64,000 nucleotides of DNA from contig JAFQRY010000011.1 in NCBI GenBank assembly GCA_017409845.1, forward strand, positions 1 to 64,000, written 5' to 3'. The DNA is from Clostridia bacterium. GTDB lineage: Bacteria; Bacillota; Clostridia; Oscillospirales; Acutalibacteraceae. Below the pieces are notes generated by a model. It did no database searches, was not told the DNA's origin, and saw nothing but the letters and a program-made list of their open reading frames with translations. Position 1 is the first letter of the stretch. Each line of letters begins with the position of its first letter. Of this stretch, positions 7,793 through 15,503 are shown in pieces. A program made the translations under genes and the position numbers.

Positions 7793-9091
7793 ATGAATAC
7801 ATATATTCATTCGGTTGCGCTCGACCCGAGCAAATGCACAGGCTGCACTACCTGCATGAAGCATTGCCCCACAGAGGCAATACGAATTCGCAACGGCTGT
7901 GCCGTTATCGACTCCGAACGCTGCATTGACTGCGGCGAGTGCATCCGCAACTGCCCCAACAACGCAAAGAAAAGTATTTGCAATTCATTTGAAGAAATCA
8001 ACAAATACAAATTCAAAATCGCACTTCCCGCACCCGCACTTTTCGCACAGTTTGATAATCTTGACAACATAGGCTATGTGCTGCAGGGTCTTCTCGACAT
8101 CGGCTTTGACGATGTTTTTGAGGTTTCAAAGGGTGCCGAGCTTGTTTCGGCATACACCCGCATGTATCTTCAGACCGAAGGCATCAAAAAGCCCGTTATC
8201 AGCACGGCATGCCCCGTTGTTGCAAGACTCATCGTGCTGCGATTCCCGTTTCTCAAGGATAATCTCATTCCTCTTCTGCCTCCGATGGAGGTTGCGGCAA
8301 AGCTCGCAAGAGAAAAGGCAATGAGGGAGCATCCCGAGCTTAAAAAAGAGGATATCGGAATTTGCTTCATTTCTCCGTGCCCCGCAAAAATGAGCTACGC
8401 AAGAAACGGCTTCGGCAGCTACAAGAGCGAGGTTGACATGGTAATTTCCATGAGCGAAATTTACCTTCAGCTTATCAATGTTATGAACCGTGACAAGGTC
8501 TGCGAGGCTGCAAGCGAAGCAGGCAGAATCGGTCTGAGCTGGGCTATCTGCGGCGGCGAAGGATCTGCACTTTTCAATGACAAAATTCTTGCGGCAGACG
8601 GAATCAACAATGTTATTTCCGTTCTTGACCAGATAGAGGACGGCAACATTCCCCCGATTGACTTTGTTGAGCTCAACGCTTGCCCGAGCGGCTGCGTAGG
8701 CGGAGTTTTAACAATCGAAAATCCCTATGTTGCAAAAAACAGACTTCATACCTTAAGGCGATATATGCCGGTTTCACTCAACAAACCCGAAGATGAAGAA
8801 AGCTATATTCCTCACGACTGCTTCTTCACCGACCTGCCGAGCTATAATCCGCTCAACAGACTGAGTGACAACATCGGCGAATCCATGAGGCTTATGTCGA
8901 AAATCCAGGCACTCAGAAAAGAGCTTCCCGGAATCGACTGCGGCTCCTGCGGTGCTCCGAGCTGCCGTGCCTTTGCAGAGGATATCGTTATGGGTCATGC
9001 AGACAGAAATGACTGCATCATTGCCTATAAAGAGCTTCTGAAAAAATATATTGCCGAATACAGCGGAGGTGAGACGGTTGACAGTGAATGA
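7793..9091 (+). CDS. sensory-type [FeFe]-hydrogenase (HydS-like) with C-terminal 4Fe-4S domain
   Basis: Residues 11-58 carry two [4Fe-4S] motifs (Cys15/18/21/25 and 44/47/50/54). A divergent H-cluster domain spans roughly 75-330, and a CGSCGAPSC...C motif (Cys383/386/391/408) forms a further cluster site. All four H-cluster ligand cysteines are kept (Cys140, 196, 297, 301). The L1 motif is STACPVV instead of TSCCPxW, so the proton-transfer Cys is Ala139. L2 is SPCPAKM and L3 is ACPSGCVGG, without the GGGQP tail. This pattern and the position among signalling genes beside a trimeric hydrogenase fit the putative sensory group C/D enzymes such as HydS of Thermoanaerobacter. It probably senses H2 or redox state rather than producing H2 quickly; the signal partner is inferred. 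Confidence 0.85.
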   Translation: MNTYIHSVALDPSKCTGCTTCMKHCPTEAIRIRNGCAVIDSERCIDCGECIRNCPNNAKKSICNSFEEINKYKFKIALPAPALFAQFDNLDNIGYVLQGLLDIGFDDVFEVSKGAELVSAYTRMYLQTEGIKKPVISTACPVVARLIVLRFPFLKDNLIPLLPPMEVAAKLAREKAMREHPELKKEDIGICFISPCPAKMSYARNGFGSYKSEVDMVISMSEIYLQLINVMNRDKVCEAASEAGRIGLSWAICGGEGSALFNDKILAADGINNVISVLDQIEDGNIPPIDFVELNACPSGCVGGVLTIENPYVAKNRLHTLRRYMPVSLNKPEDEESYIPHDCFFTDLPSYNPLNRLSDNIGESMRLMSKIQALRKELPGIDCGSCGAPSCRAFAEDIVMGHADRNDCIIAYKELLKKYIAEYSGGETVDSE

Positions 9092-9398
9092 GCTTGCGGC
9101 AATGCCCGGCTTTAAAACGGTTGCCCTTCCCGACGGTGAAAGAGAAATCAATAATGTTTATATCGGCGACCTGCTCAGCTGGGTTATGGGCAGAGCAAAG
9201 GCAGACGGTGCATGGATAACGATTATGTCCAACATCAACATCGTTGCCGTTGCATCACTTGCCGATGTTGCATGCATTATTCTTGCGGAGGGTGTAACGC
9301 TTGATTCAACCGTTACCGAAACCGCAAACGCAAAGGGCGTCAATATTCTCACATCGGATTTGCCCGCCTACGAAACGGCGATGCTTCTGAAGATATGA
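9078..9398 (+). CDS. DRTGG-domain protein (second copy)
   Basis: The 106-residue protein is a paralogue-like partner of the DRTGG gene at 6988. It has the same compact alternating fold, with VYIGDLLSWVMGRAKADGAW and a repeated xxVAVASLADVACIILAEG core. Start choice: GGAGGT seven bases upstream points to TTG at 9078 (reading TVNELAAMPGF), overlapping the HydS gene by 14 bp. The next gene overlaps its stop by 4 bp. Function is unknown; a ligand-binding regulatory role in the hydrogenase locus is inferred from context. Confidence 0.75.
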   Translation: MTVNELAAMPGFKTVALPDGEREINNVYIGDLLSWVMGRAKADGAWITIMSNINIVAVASLADVACIILAEGVTLDSTVTETANAKGVNILTSDLPAYETAMLLKI

Positions 9399-10129
9399 AG
9401 AAATATTATTACGATTTACACATTCACTCCTGCCTGTCGCCCTGCGGCGACGACGATATGACTCCAAACAACATCGCAGGCATGGGCGTGGTTGCAAAGC
9501 TTGATATCATGGCTCTGACCGACCACAACACCTGCCTAAACTGCCCAGCTTTTTTCAAAACGGCAGAGGCAAACGGAATCATACCAGTTGCGGGCATGGA
9601 GCTGACCACTGCGGAGGATATCCACCTCGTCTGTCTTTTTGAGCACCTTGAAGATGCCCTGAAATTCAGCGAAACGGTCAATCTTCGCAGAATACCCTTC
9701 AAAAACCGGGTTGATATTTTCGGTCAGCAAATGATAATGAACGAAAATGACGAGGTTATCGGAGTTGACGATTATCTGCTCTCAAACGCAACGCAGATAA
9801 CGGTTGACGAAGCTCCCGCTCTTGTGAATGCCTTCGGCGGAATATGCTATCCTGCCCATATCGACAGAGAAGCAAACGGAATTATCGCCACTCTCGGCGT
9901 TTTTCCCGATTCGCCTTATTTCCCTTGTGCTGAGCTTCACGATTCCGATAAAAAGGATGAATATATCTCAAAATTTCCGGTTATTGCGGACAAGCCCGTT
10001 GTTGTTTCATCCGATGCCCACTATCTGTGGGATATAAGCGGAAGGCTCAACTGCTTTGAGCTTGATGCGGAGGAAGAAACTCCCGGATGCATCCGCAAAA
10101 AGCTTTTTGAAAGGCTGAGAAACGAATGA
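9395..10129 (+). CDS. PHP-domain metal-dependent phosphoesterase
   Basis: The 244-residue protein has the PHP metal-site motifs in order: DLHIHSCLSPCG, ALTDHNT, the Glu of GMELTT, YPAHIDREA and SSDAH. Such proteins hydrolyse phosphoesters with two or three metal ions, and stand-alone members include nucleases and nucleotide phosphatases (YciV/TrpH type). Its start overlaps the DRTGG stop by 4 bp, and the same kind of overlap joins it to the next gene. PHP proteins recur beside clostridial [FeFe]-hydrogenase clusters, so a second-messenger or phospho-signal role is plausible. The substrate is unknown. Confidence 0.85.
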   Translation: MKKYYYDLHIHSCLSPCGDDDMTPNNIAGMGVVAKLDIMALTDHNTCLNCPAFFKTAEANGIIPVAGMELTTAEDIHLVCLFEHLEDALKFSETVNLRRIPFKNRVDIFGQQMIMNENDEVIGVDDYLLSNATQITVDEAPALVNAFGGICYPAHIDREANGIIATLGVFPDSPYFPCAELHDSDKKDEYISKFPVIADKPVVVSSDAHYLWDISGRLNCFELDAEEETPGCIRKKLFERLRNE

Positions 10130-10677
10130 AAGAACTGTCACTCAATATTCTTGACATTGCAAAAAACTCAGTCAAGGCAAAAGCTGAGAATATTCTTATA
10201 GAGCTCACCGAAACAGACGAAACCCTGACTTTAACAATCAGGGATGACGGCTGCGGAATGAGCGAAGAAACGGTTCAGAATGTTATGAATCCGTTTTACA
10301 CAACACGCACAACGCGAAATGTCGGAATGGGAATTCCGCTGCTCAAACTTGCGGCGGAGCAAACGGGCGGAAATATCAGAATAACTTCCGTCTGCGAAAA
10401 AGACAGTCCTGAAAATCACGGAACAACGGTCACGGCGGTTTTCTTCAAAAACCACCTCGATTTCACCCCGCTTGGTGATGTTATTTCAACCGTTACGGTG
10501 CTGATTCAGGGCTCACCCGATATCGACTGGCAGTTTGTTCACCGCCTTAACGGCGATTCCGTTGAGCTGAACACAAAGGAGCTCCGTGAAATTCTCGGAG
10601 ATGTTCCGCTTGACAACTACGAGGTTATAAAATGGATTGAGGATTTCCTTAAGGAAGCCTACGAATCCGTTTCATAA
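10126..10677 (+). CDS. GHKL ATPase, histidine-kinase-like
   Basis: The N-terminal 110 residues form a histidine-kinase-type ATPase domain: N box SLNILDIAKNSVKA, G1 box DDGCGMS, F box NPFYTTR and G2 box VGMGIPLL. There is no dimerisation/phospho-acceptor domain and no membrane segment. The last 70 residues (DWQFVHRLNGDSVELNT...) are specific to this hydrogenase-linked family. It starts within the PHP stop codon (ATGA overlap). With the RsbW-like protein it gives the locus two separate ATPases; which protein it phosphorylates is not evident. Confidence 0.85.
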   Translation: MKELSLNILDIAKNSVKAKAENILIELTETDETLTLTIRDDGCGMSEETVQNVMNPFYTTRTTRNVGMGIPLLKLAAEQTGGNIRITSVCEKDSPENHGTTVTAVFFKNHLDFTPLGDVISTVTVLIQGSPDIDWQFVHRLNGDSVELNTKELREILGDVPLDNYEVIKWIEDFLKEAYESVS

Positions 10678-10709
10678 TACAATAAATAATTAAAGAGAGG
10701 ATAGATGTT

Positions 10710-11081
10710 ATGAAATCATTGGCTGAGCTTGCAGCAATCAGAGAGAAGATGAAGGATAAGGTTGTTCTTCGCGAAGGCAGCGGCGAAATCAGAGTTGTTG
10801 TCGGCATGGCAACCTGCGGCATTGCAGCAGGTGCAAGACCCGTTCTCAACGCATTTGTTGAGGAAGTCGGCAAGGCAGGACTTGCAGACAAGGTTACCGT
10901 TTCACAGACAGGCTGCATCGGCGTTTGCCAGTATGAGCCCGTTGTAGAAATCTTTGAAGCAGACAAAGAAAAGGTTACCTACATCAAGATGACTCCCGAA
11001 AAGGCAGCCGAGGTTGTTGAAAAGCACCTCAAGGGCGGCAAAGCTATTCAGGAATATACAATCAGCAACGCTATCTCATAA
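10710..11081 (+). CDS. hndB: hydrogenase subunit HndB ([2Fe-2S] thioredoxin-like)
   Basis: The 123-residue protein is a free-standing [2Fe-2S] ferredoxin of the thioredoxin fold, as in HndB of NADP-reducing hydrogenases. Two Cys pairs are visible, ATCGIAAGA and QTGCIGVCQYEP. It shuttles electrons within the HndABCD complex. AGAGAGGAT precedes the start. It lies 32 bp behind the ATPase gene and 16 bp before hndC, so it belongs to the same transcript. Confidence 0.9.
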   Translation: MKSLAELAAIREKMKDKVVLREGSGEIRVVVGMATCGIAAGARPVLNAFVEEVGKAGLADKVTVSQTGCIGVCQYEPVVEIFEADKEKVTYIKMTPEKAAEVVEKHLKGGKAIQEYTISNAIS

Positions 11082-11097
11082 TGGAGGTTAAAAAATT

Positions 11098-12900
11098 ATG
11101 ATTCGTTCCCATGTATTGATTTGCGGCGGTACCGGCTGTACTTCATCGGGCAGTAAGGTACTCATTTCCACTTTTGAAAGCGAAATCGAAAAGAACGGTC
11201 TCGCCGAAGAAGTAAAAGTAGTTCAGACGGGCTGTTTCGGTCTTTGTGCTCTCGGTCCCGTTGTTATCATTTATCCTGAAGGCACATTCTACAGCCGTGT
11301 TCAGGAAAGTGATGTTGCAGAAATCGTTTCAGAGCATCTTCTTAAGGGCCGTCTTGTTGACAGACTTGTTTACAAGGATGCAGACGAGAGCGTTATTGAA
11401 GAAGCAGGCAAAACAATTTCTCTTAACGACACAAACTTCTATAAGACCCAGAAGAGAGTTGCTCTTCGTAACTGCGGTCTTATCGACCCTGAAAATATCG
11501 ACGAATATATCGCTATGGACGGCTATGCAGCTCTCGGTAAGGTTCTCACAGAGATGAAGCCCGAAGAAGTTGTTCAGGTTGTCAAGGATTCGGGTCTCCG
11601 CGGCAGAGGCGGCGGCGGCTTCCCCACAGGTCTCAAGTGGAGCTTCACAGCAGCCAACGCAGCAGACCAGAAATATGTTGTTTGTAACGCCGACGAAGGT
11701 GACCCCGGTGCATTCATGGACCGTTCCGTTCTCGAAGGCGACCCCCATTGCCTTATCGAAGCAATGGCAATCTGCGGCTACGCAACAGGCGCAACCGAAG
11801 GTTATGTTTATGTTCGTGCCGAATATCCCATCGCTGTCAAGCGTCTTCAGCTTGCTATCGACCAGGCAAGAGAATACGGCCTTCTCGGTAAAAATATCTT
11901 CGACAGCGGCTTTGATTTTGACCTCTTCATCCGTCTCGGTGCAGGTGCATTCGTTTGCGGTGAAGAAACAGCTCTTATGACTTCAATCGAAGGCAACAGA
12001 GGCGAGCCCAGACCCAGACCTCCCTATCCCGCAGTTAAGGGTCTCTTCGGCAAACCCACAACAGAAAACAACGTTGAAACCTTTGCAAACATTCCCCAGA
12101 TTATCCTCAAGGGTGCAGACTGGTTTGCATCAATGGGTACAGAGAAATCAAAGGGCACAAAGGTATTCGCACTCGGCGGCAAGATCGAAAACACAGGTCT
12201 TGTTGAAATCCCCATGGGCACAACCCTCCGCGAAATCATCTATGATATCGGCGGCGGCATCCCCAACGGCAAGAAATTCAAGGCTGCACAGACCGGCGGT
12301 CCTTCCGGCGGATGTATCCCCATGAGCCTTATTGATACCCCCATCGACTATGATAACCTCACAGCTATCGGCTGCATGATGGGTTCGGGCGGTCTTATCG
12401 TTATGGACGAAGACAACTGTATGGTTGACATTGCTAAGTTCTTCCTCGATTTCACCGTTGATGAATCCTGCGGTAAGTGTGCTCCCTGCCGTATCGGCAC
12501 AAAGCGCATGATGGAAATTCTTGAAAAGATTACCGACGGTAACGGAACTCTTGAAGATATCGACAAGCTTGAAGAGCTTGCATATTACATCAAAGAGAAC
12601 TCACTCTGCGGTCTCGGTCAGACAGCTCCCAACCCCGTTCTTGCAACCCTCAAGTTCTTCCGTGATGAATACATTGCTCACGTTGTTGACAAGAAGTGCC
12701 CCGCAGGCGTATGTAAGAGCCTTCTTAACTACTCAATCGTTGAAGACAAATGTAAGGGCTGTACTCTCTGTGCAAGAAAGTGCCCCGTTGGTGCTATCAG
12801 CGGCACAGTCAAGAATCCCCACACTATCGACACAACAAAATGTATCAAGTGCGGTGCTTGTATGGATTCATGTAAGTTCGGCGCAATCATCAAAGGCTAA
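11098..12900 (+). CDS. hndC: NAD(P)-binding flavin subunit HndC (NuoF-like)
   Basis: The 600-residue protein is the NuoF/HydB-type subunit that oxidises or reduces NAD(P)H on FMN. Residues 1-90 form a [2Fe-2S] thioredoxin domain (CGGTGCTSSG, QTGCFGLCALG). The FMN and dinucleotide core carries GRGGGGFPTGLKW and GEETALMTSIEGNRGE. A [4Fe-4S] site follows at CGKCAPCRIGT, and two ferredoxin-type clusters end the protein (CKGCTLCARKC, CIKCGACMDSC). Length and domain order match bifurcating hydrogenases such as T. maritima HydB. GGAGG lies upstream. It sits between hndB and hndD. Confidence 0.95.
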   Translation: MIRSHVLICGGTGCTSSGSKVLISTFESEIEKNGLAEEVKVVQTGCFGLCALGPVVIIYPEGTFYSRVQESDVAEIVSEHLLKGRLVDRLVYKDADESVIEEAGKTISLNDTNFYKTQKRVALRNCGLIDPENIDEYIAMDGYAALGKVLTEMKPEEVVQVVKDSGLRGRGGGGFPTGLKWSFTAANAADQKYVVCNADEGDPGAFMDRSVLEGDPHCLIEAMAICGYATGATEGYVYVRAEYPIAVKRLQLAIDQAREYGLLGKNIFDSGFDFDLFIRLGAGAFVCGEETALMTSIEGNRGEPRPRPPYPAVKGLFGKPTTENNVETFANIPQIILKGADWFASMGTEKSKGTKVFALGGKIENTGLVEIPMGTTLREIIYDIGGGIPNGKKFKAAQTGGPSGGCIPMSLIDTPIDYDNLTAIGCMMGSGGLIVMDEDNCMVDIAKFFLDFTVDESCGKCAPCRIGTKRMMEILEKITDGNGTLEDIDKLEELAYYIKENSLCGLGQTAPNPVLATLKFFRDEYIAHVVDKKCPAGVCKSLLNYSIVEDKCKGCTLCARKCPVGAISGTVKNPHTIDTTKCIKCGACMDSCKFGAIIKG

Positions 12901-12918
12901 TAGAGGAGGCATAACATA

Positions 12919-14664
12919 ATGGAAATGGTAAACATTAAAATAAACAATATGCCCCTGAGCGTTCCCAAGGGCAGTACTATCCTTGAGGCTGCAAGATATG
13001 CAGGCATCGAAATCCCCACTCTCTGCTACCTTAAGGAAATCAACGAAATCGGCGCATGCCGTATGTGTATGGTAGAGGTTAAGGGTGCACGTTCACTCGT
13101 TGCAGCCTGCGTATTCCCCGTAAACGAGGGCATGGAAATCTTCACCAACACAGAAAAGGTAAGAAAGAGCCGCAAGACCAATCTTGAGCTTGTTCTTTCA
13201 ACTCACAGAAAAGAATGCCTCTCCTGCGTAAGAAGCGGCGACTGCGAGCTTCAGAAGCTCTGCAAGGATTACGGCGTTGAAGACGAAAAAACCTTCGAAG
13301 GCGTTTATCCCGAAGCACAGTATGACGAATCGGCACCCCACATGATCAGAGATAACAGCAAGTGCGTTCTTTGCCGCCGCTGCGTTGCAGCCTGCGACAA
13401 TCAGGCAATCAGCGTTATCGGTGCAAGTGCAAGAGGCTTTGACACCCATATCGGCTCACCCTTTGAGCTTCCCCTCAACGATTTCTCATGCGTATCCTGC
13501 GGTCAGTGTATTGTTCATTGCCCCGTTGGTGCTCTTTATGAGAAGGATGATACCGCAAAGGTATTCGCAGCTATCGCAGATCCCGAGAAGTTTGTTGTTG
13601 TTAACACAGCTCCCTCAATCAGAGTTACTCTCGGCGAATGCTTCGGCAACGAAATCGGCACAAACGTAACAGGCAAGATGGTTGCTGCACTCCGCAGACT
13701 CGGCTTCGATAAGGTATTTGATACCGATTTCTCAGCTGACCTTACCATCATGGAAGAAGCAACAGAGCTTCTTGACAGAATCAACAACGGCGGCGTTCTG
13801 CCCCTTATCACATCCTGCTCACCCGGTTGGGTCAAGTATTGCGAGCACTACTTCCCCGAGCAGATTGACCACCTTTCAAGCTGCAAGTCACCTCAGCAGA
13901 TGTTCGGTGCAGTTATCAAGACATGGTATGCAAAGAAGATGAACCTTGATCCCAAGGATATCGTTGTTGTAAGCATCATGCCCTGTACCGCAAAGAAATT
14001 TGAGGCAGGCAGAGCAGACCAGTCGGCAAGCGGCTATGCTGATGTTGACTATGCACTCACAACCCGTGAGCTTGGCAGAATGATTGAAACCGCAGGTCTC
14101 AACTTCAACCTTCTTCCCGACGAAGCATTTGACAATCCTCTCGGCGAAGGCTCAGGTGCAGGCGTTATCTTCGGTGCAACCGGCGGCGTTATGGAAGCTG
14201 CTCTCAGAACTGCTTATGAAGTTCTCACCGGCGAAGAGCTCCAGAAGCTTGAATTCAACGAGGTCAGAGGCACAGAAGGCATCAAGGAAGCAACCTACAC
14301 CATCGCAGGCAAGGAAATCAAGGTCTGCGCTGCAAGCGGTCTTAAGAACGCTCAGGCAGTTATGGAAAAGGTCAAGGCAGGCACAGCTGATTATCAGTTC
14401 ATCGAAATCATGGCTTGCCCCGGCGGCTGCGTAAACGGCGGCGGTCAGCCCGTACAGCCCGCAAGCGTTCACAACTTTGTTGATCTTAAGGGCATCAGAG
14501 GCAAGGCTCTTTATGAGGCAGATGCAAATCTTCCCGTAAGAAAGTCACACGAAAATGAAGCTGTCAAGGCAGTTTATGCTGAGTATTTCGAGAAGCCCGG
14601 CAGCCATGTTGCTCACGAGGTTCTTCATACTCACTACGTTAAGAGAGGCAAGTATTCAAAATAA
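12919..14664 (+). CDS. hndD: [FeFe]-hydrogenase catalytic subunit HndD/HydA
   Basis: The 581-residue protein is the H2-evolving subunit. Cofactor sites in order: [2Fe-2S] Cys36/47/50/64; His96-Cys100/103/109 cluster; [4Fe-4S] Cys149/152/155/159 and 191/194/197/201; then the H-cluster domain. L1 is TSCSPGW (298-304), L2 MPCTAKKFEA, L3 MACPGGCVNGGGQP. Domain order is that of M3/group A3 electron-bifurcating enzymes. L1 has Ser301 after Cys300 where the textbook motif is TSCCPxW. I recall the same variant in other clostridial HndD proteins, so it is probably natural. AGGAGG precedes the ATG. It is the last gene of the locus; terminator 14686-14719 follows. Confidence 0.95.
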   Translation: MEMVNIKINNMPLSVPKGSTILEAARYAGIEIPTLCYLKEINEIGACRMCMVEVKGARSLVAACVFPVNEGMEIFTNTEKVRKSRKTNLELVLSTHRKECLSCVRSGDCELQKLCKDYGVEDEKTFEGVYPEAQYDESAPHMIRDNSKCVLCRRCVAACDNQAISVIGASARGFDTHIGSPFELPLNDFSCVSCGQCIVHCPVGALYEKDDTAKVFAAIADPEKFVVVNTAPSIRVTLGECFGNEIGTNVTGKMVAALRRLGFDKVFDTDFSADLTIMEEATELLDRINNGGVLPLITSCSPGWVKYCEHYFPEQIDHLSSCKSPQQMFGAVIKTWYAKKMNLDPKDIVVVSIMPCTAKKFEAGRADQSASGYADVDYALTTRELGRMIETAGLNFNLLPDEAFDNPLGEGSGAGVIFGATGGVMEAALRTAYEVLTGEELQKLEFNEVRGTEGIKEATYTIAGKEIKVCAASGLKNAQAVMEKVKAGTADYQFIEIMACPGGCVNGGGQPVQPASVHNFVDLKGIRGKALYEADANLPVRKSHENEAVKAVYAEYFEKPGSHVAHEVLHTHYVKRGKYSK

Positions 14665-14685
14665 TTCTTGTCATATAAAATGATT

Positions 14686-14719
14686 AAAACGGTAAGCAGG
14701 ATTTCTGCTTACCGTTTTT
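14686..14719 (+). terminator. intrinsic terminator of the hydrogenase locus
   Basis: A 14-bp stem (AAAACGGTAAGCAG and its complement), a 5-nt loop and a run of five T lie 22 bp behind the hndD stop codon. Confidence 0.93.
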
Positions 14720-14740
14720 GATTGTCGATAAAACAAAAAA

Positions 14741-14776
14741 CCGCACCTGACGACCCGTCCGTACCGTCAGGTGCGG
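14741..14776. repeat. 12-bp-stem hairpin, terminator-like
   Basis: CCGCACCTGACG pairs with CGTCAGGTGCGG around a 12-nt loop containing GACCCGTCCG. A-tract on the left and ATTTTT on the right make it a possible second terminator. A near-copy (GACGACCCGTCCGTACCG) is at 15169-15186, so it is also part of the local repeat mosaic. Confidence 0.65.
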
Positions 14777-14784
14777 AAAGATTT

Positions 14785-14856
14785 TTCAATGAAAAATGAA
14801 TAATGAAAAATTAAGGAAGGGCTCCGCCCTTACCCGATTATATAATGTGTAATTAA
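14785..14856. repeat. AATGAAAAATGAA-type repeat (partial)
   Basis: It begins with AATGAAAAATGAATAATG and contains the GGAAGGGCTCCGCCCTTACC palindrome followed by a GATTATATAAT stretch. It belongs to the family with fuller copies at 18839, 36167, 48985 and 59149. This copy lacks the closing inverted end. It is part of the 538-bp gene-free stretch 14665-15202, which is made of terminators and repeats and codes for nothing I can support. Confidence 0.7.
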
Positions 14857-15040
14857 GTAGGGCGGGATGCCCACATCCCGCCGTTTAAAAAGCAAAAAAC
14901 TGCACAGTTCTTTTACCTCCTTTTCAAAGGAGGTGGATTTTTGCGAAGCAAAAAGACGGAGGATTGAATTCGGGCGATTCGTGAATCGCCCCTACAGTTT
15001 TGCTGACTCATTCGGGCGGATGATATCCGCCCCTACCCAC
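14857..15040. repeat. mosaic of GTAGGG-type and CCTCC-type palindromes
   Basis: Successive hairpins are visible: GGCGGGATG / CATCCCGCC (14861-14882), ACCTCCTTTT / AAAGGAGGT (about 14911-14932) followed by TTTTTGCGAAGCAAAAA and the terminal GGAGGATTGA, then GGGCGATTCGTGAATCGCCC (about 14970) and GGGCGGATGATATCCGCCC (about 15013). Several are followed by CCTAC, the end motif of the GTAGGG family. Confidence 0.7.
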
Positions 15041-15045
15041 ATGAG

Positions 15046-15131
15046 TGATATACACAAATGCGTGTGATATATTGCTGACGCAATGTGATATTTTTGCCGA
15101 TGGCAAAAGTGATATTCGCCTGACGGCGAGT
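15046..15131. repeat. array of four mini-hairpins each led by TGATAT
   Basis: Four units begin with TGATAT at 15046, 15065, 15086 and 15110. Each carries a different small stem-loop: CAC...GTG, TTGC-TGAC-GCAA, TTTTGCC-GAT-GGCAAAA and CGCC-TGAC-GGCG. Stem sequence varies while structure is kept. A similar array on the other strand is at 56245-56358. Confidence 0.7.
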
Positions 15132-15149
15132 TTCGCCCTTATACACAAA

Positions 15150-15190
15150 AACCGTAGGGGTCGGCGACCCGACGACCCGTCCGTACCGCA
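15150..15190. repeat. GTAGGGGTCGGCGACC repeat end
   Basis: GTAGGGGTCGGCGACCCGAC is the same sequence, in reverse orientation, as the right end of the 180-bp element at 54132-54311. A short hairpin CCGCA...TGCGG with a T-tract follows and may terminate the XRE gene transcribed toward it. Confidence 0.6.
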
Positions 15191-15202
15191 AGGTGCGGTT
15201 TT

Positions 15203-15412
15203 TTATTTCCTTCCTAAAATATAATCACATGATGTTCCGTAAAATTCAGCAAGCTTTATTAATACATCACACGGAATATTGCTACTGCCGGTTTCATATT
15301 TTGAATATGTGCTTCTGCTGACAGCACATCCGATTTTGCTTAATTCATTACAAAGAGCCTTCTGAGTAAGGTCATTGTCGATTCTCAGACTTTTCAAATT
15401 ACCGAATTCCAT
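15203..15412 (-). CDS. XRE-family HTH regulator, 69 residues
   Basis: The whole protein is one Cro/CI helix-turn-helix domain: LKSLRIDNDLTQKALCNEL, then STYSKYETGSSNIPCDVLIKLAEFYGTS and the usual YILGRK end. It binds DNA and probably its own promoter. A perfect consensus promoter (TTGACA-17-TATAAT, 15484-15456) drives it, and two near-identical palindromes overlap and follow the -10 box, so autorepression is likely. GGAGGT precedes the ATG. It is divergent from another small XRE gene. Confidence 0.88.
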   Translation of the reverse strand: MEFGNLKSLRIDNDLTQKALCNELSKIGCAVSRSTYSKYETGSSNIPCDVLIKLAEFYGTSCDYILGRK

Positions 15413-15428
15413 AATACCTCCACAACAT

Positions 15429-15443
15429 GGGGATTATATCCCC
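15429..15443. promoter_or_regulatory. palindromic operator candidate 1
   Basis: GGGGATTATATCCCC is a palindrome (6-bp arms, 3-bp centre) between the two divergent XRE genes, downstream of the minus-strand -10 box. It resembles operator candidate 2. Confidence 0.6.
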
Positions 15444-15452
15444 TTAATAATT

Positions 15453-15484
15453 GAGATTATAACCCCCATAATATCTGTTGTCAA
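15453..15484 (-). promoter_or_regulatory. consensus promoter with overlapping operator candidate 2
   Basis: On the minus strand, TTGACA (15484-15479), a 17-bp spacer and TATAAT (15461-15456) match the sigma-A consensus at every position. GGGGGTTATAATCTC (15467-15453) overlaps the -10 box and resembles operator 1. Repressor bound here would block RNA polymerase. Confidence 0.75.
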
Positions 15485-15503
15485 CAATAATGGGGGATTT
15501 TTT

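Noticed and set aside
7793-9091. degenerate hydrogenase as pseudogene
   Set aside because: The frame is intact, all Fe-S and H-cluster ligand cysteines are kept and the gene is tightly packed between others, so it is a working paralogue.
14867-15067. 66-residue plus-strand reading frame
   Set aside because: It runs through several palindromic repeats, has no ribosome site and shows no protein-like pattern.
15046-15131. possible CRISPR array
   Set aside because: Unit spacing is regular, but the only shared part is six bases, each spacer is self-complementary, and no cas gene is in the window.
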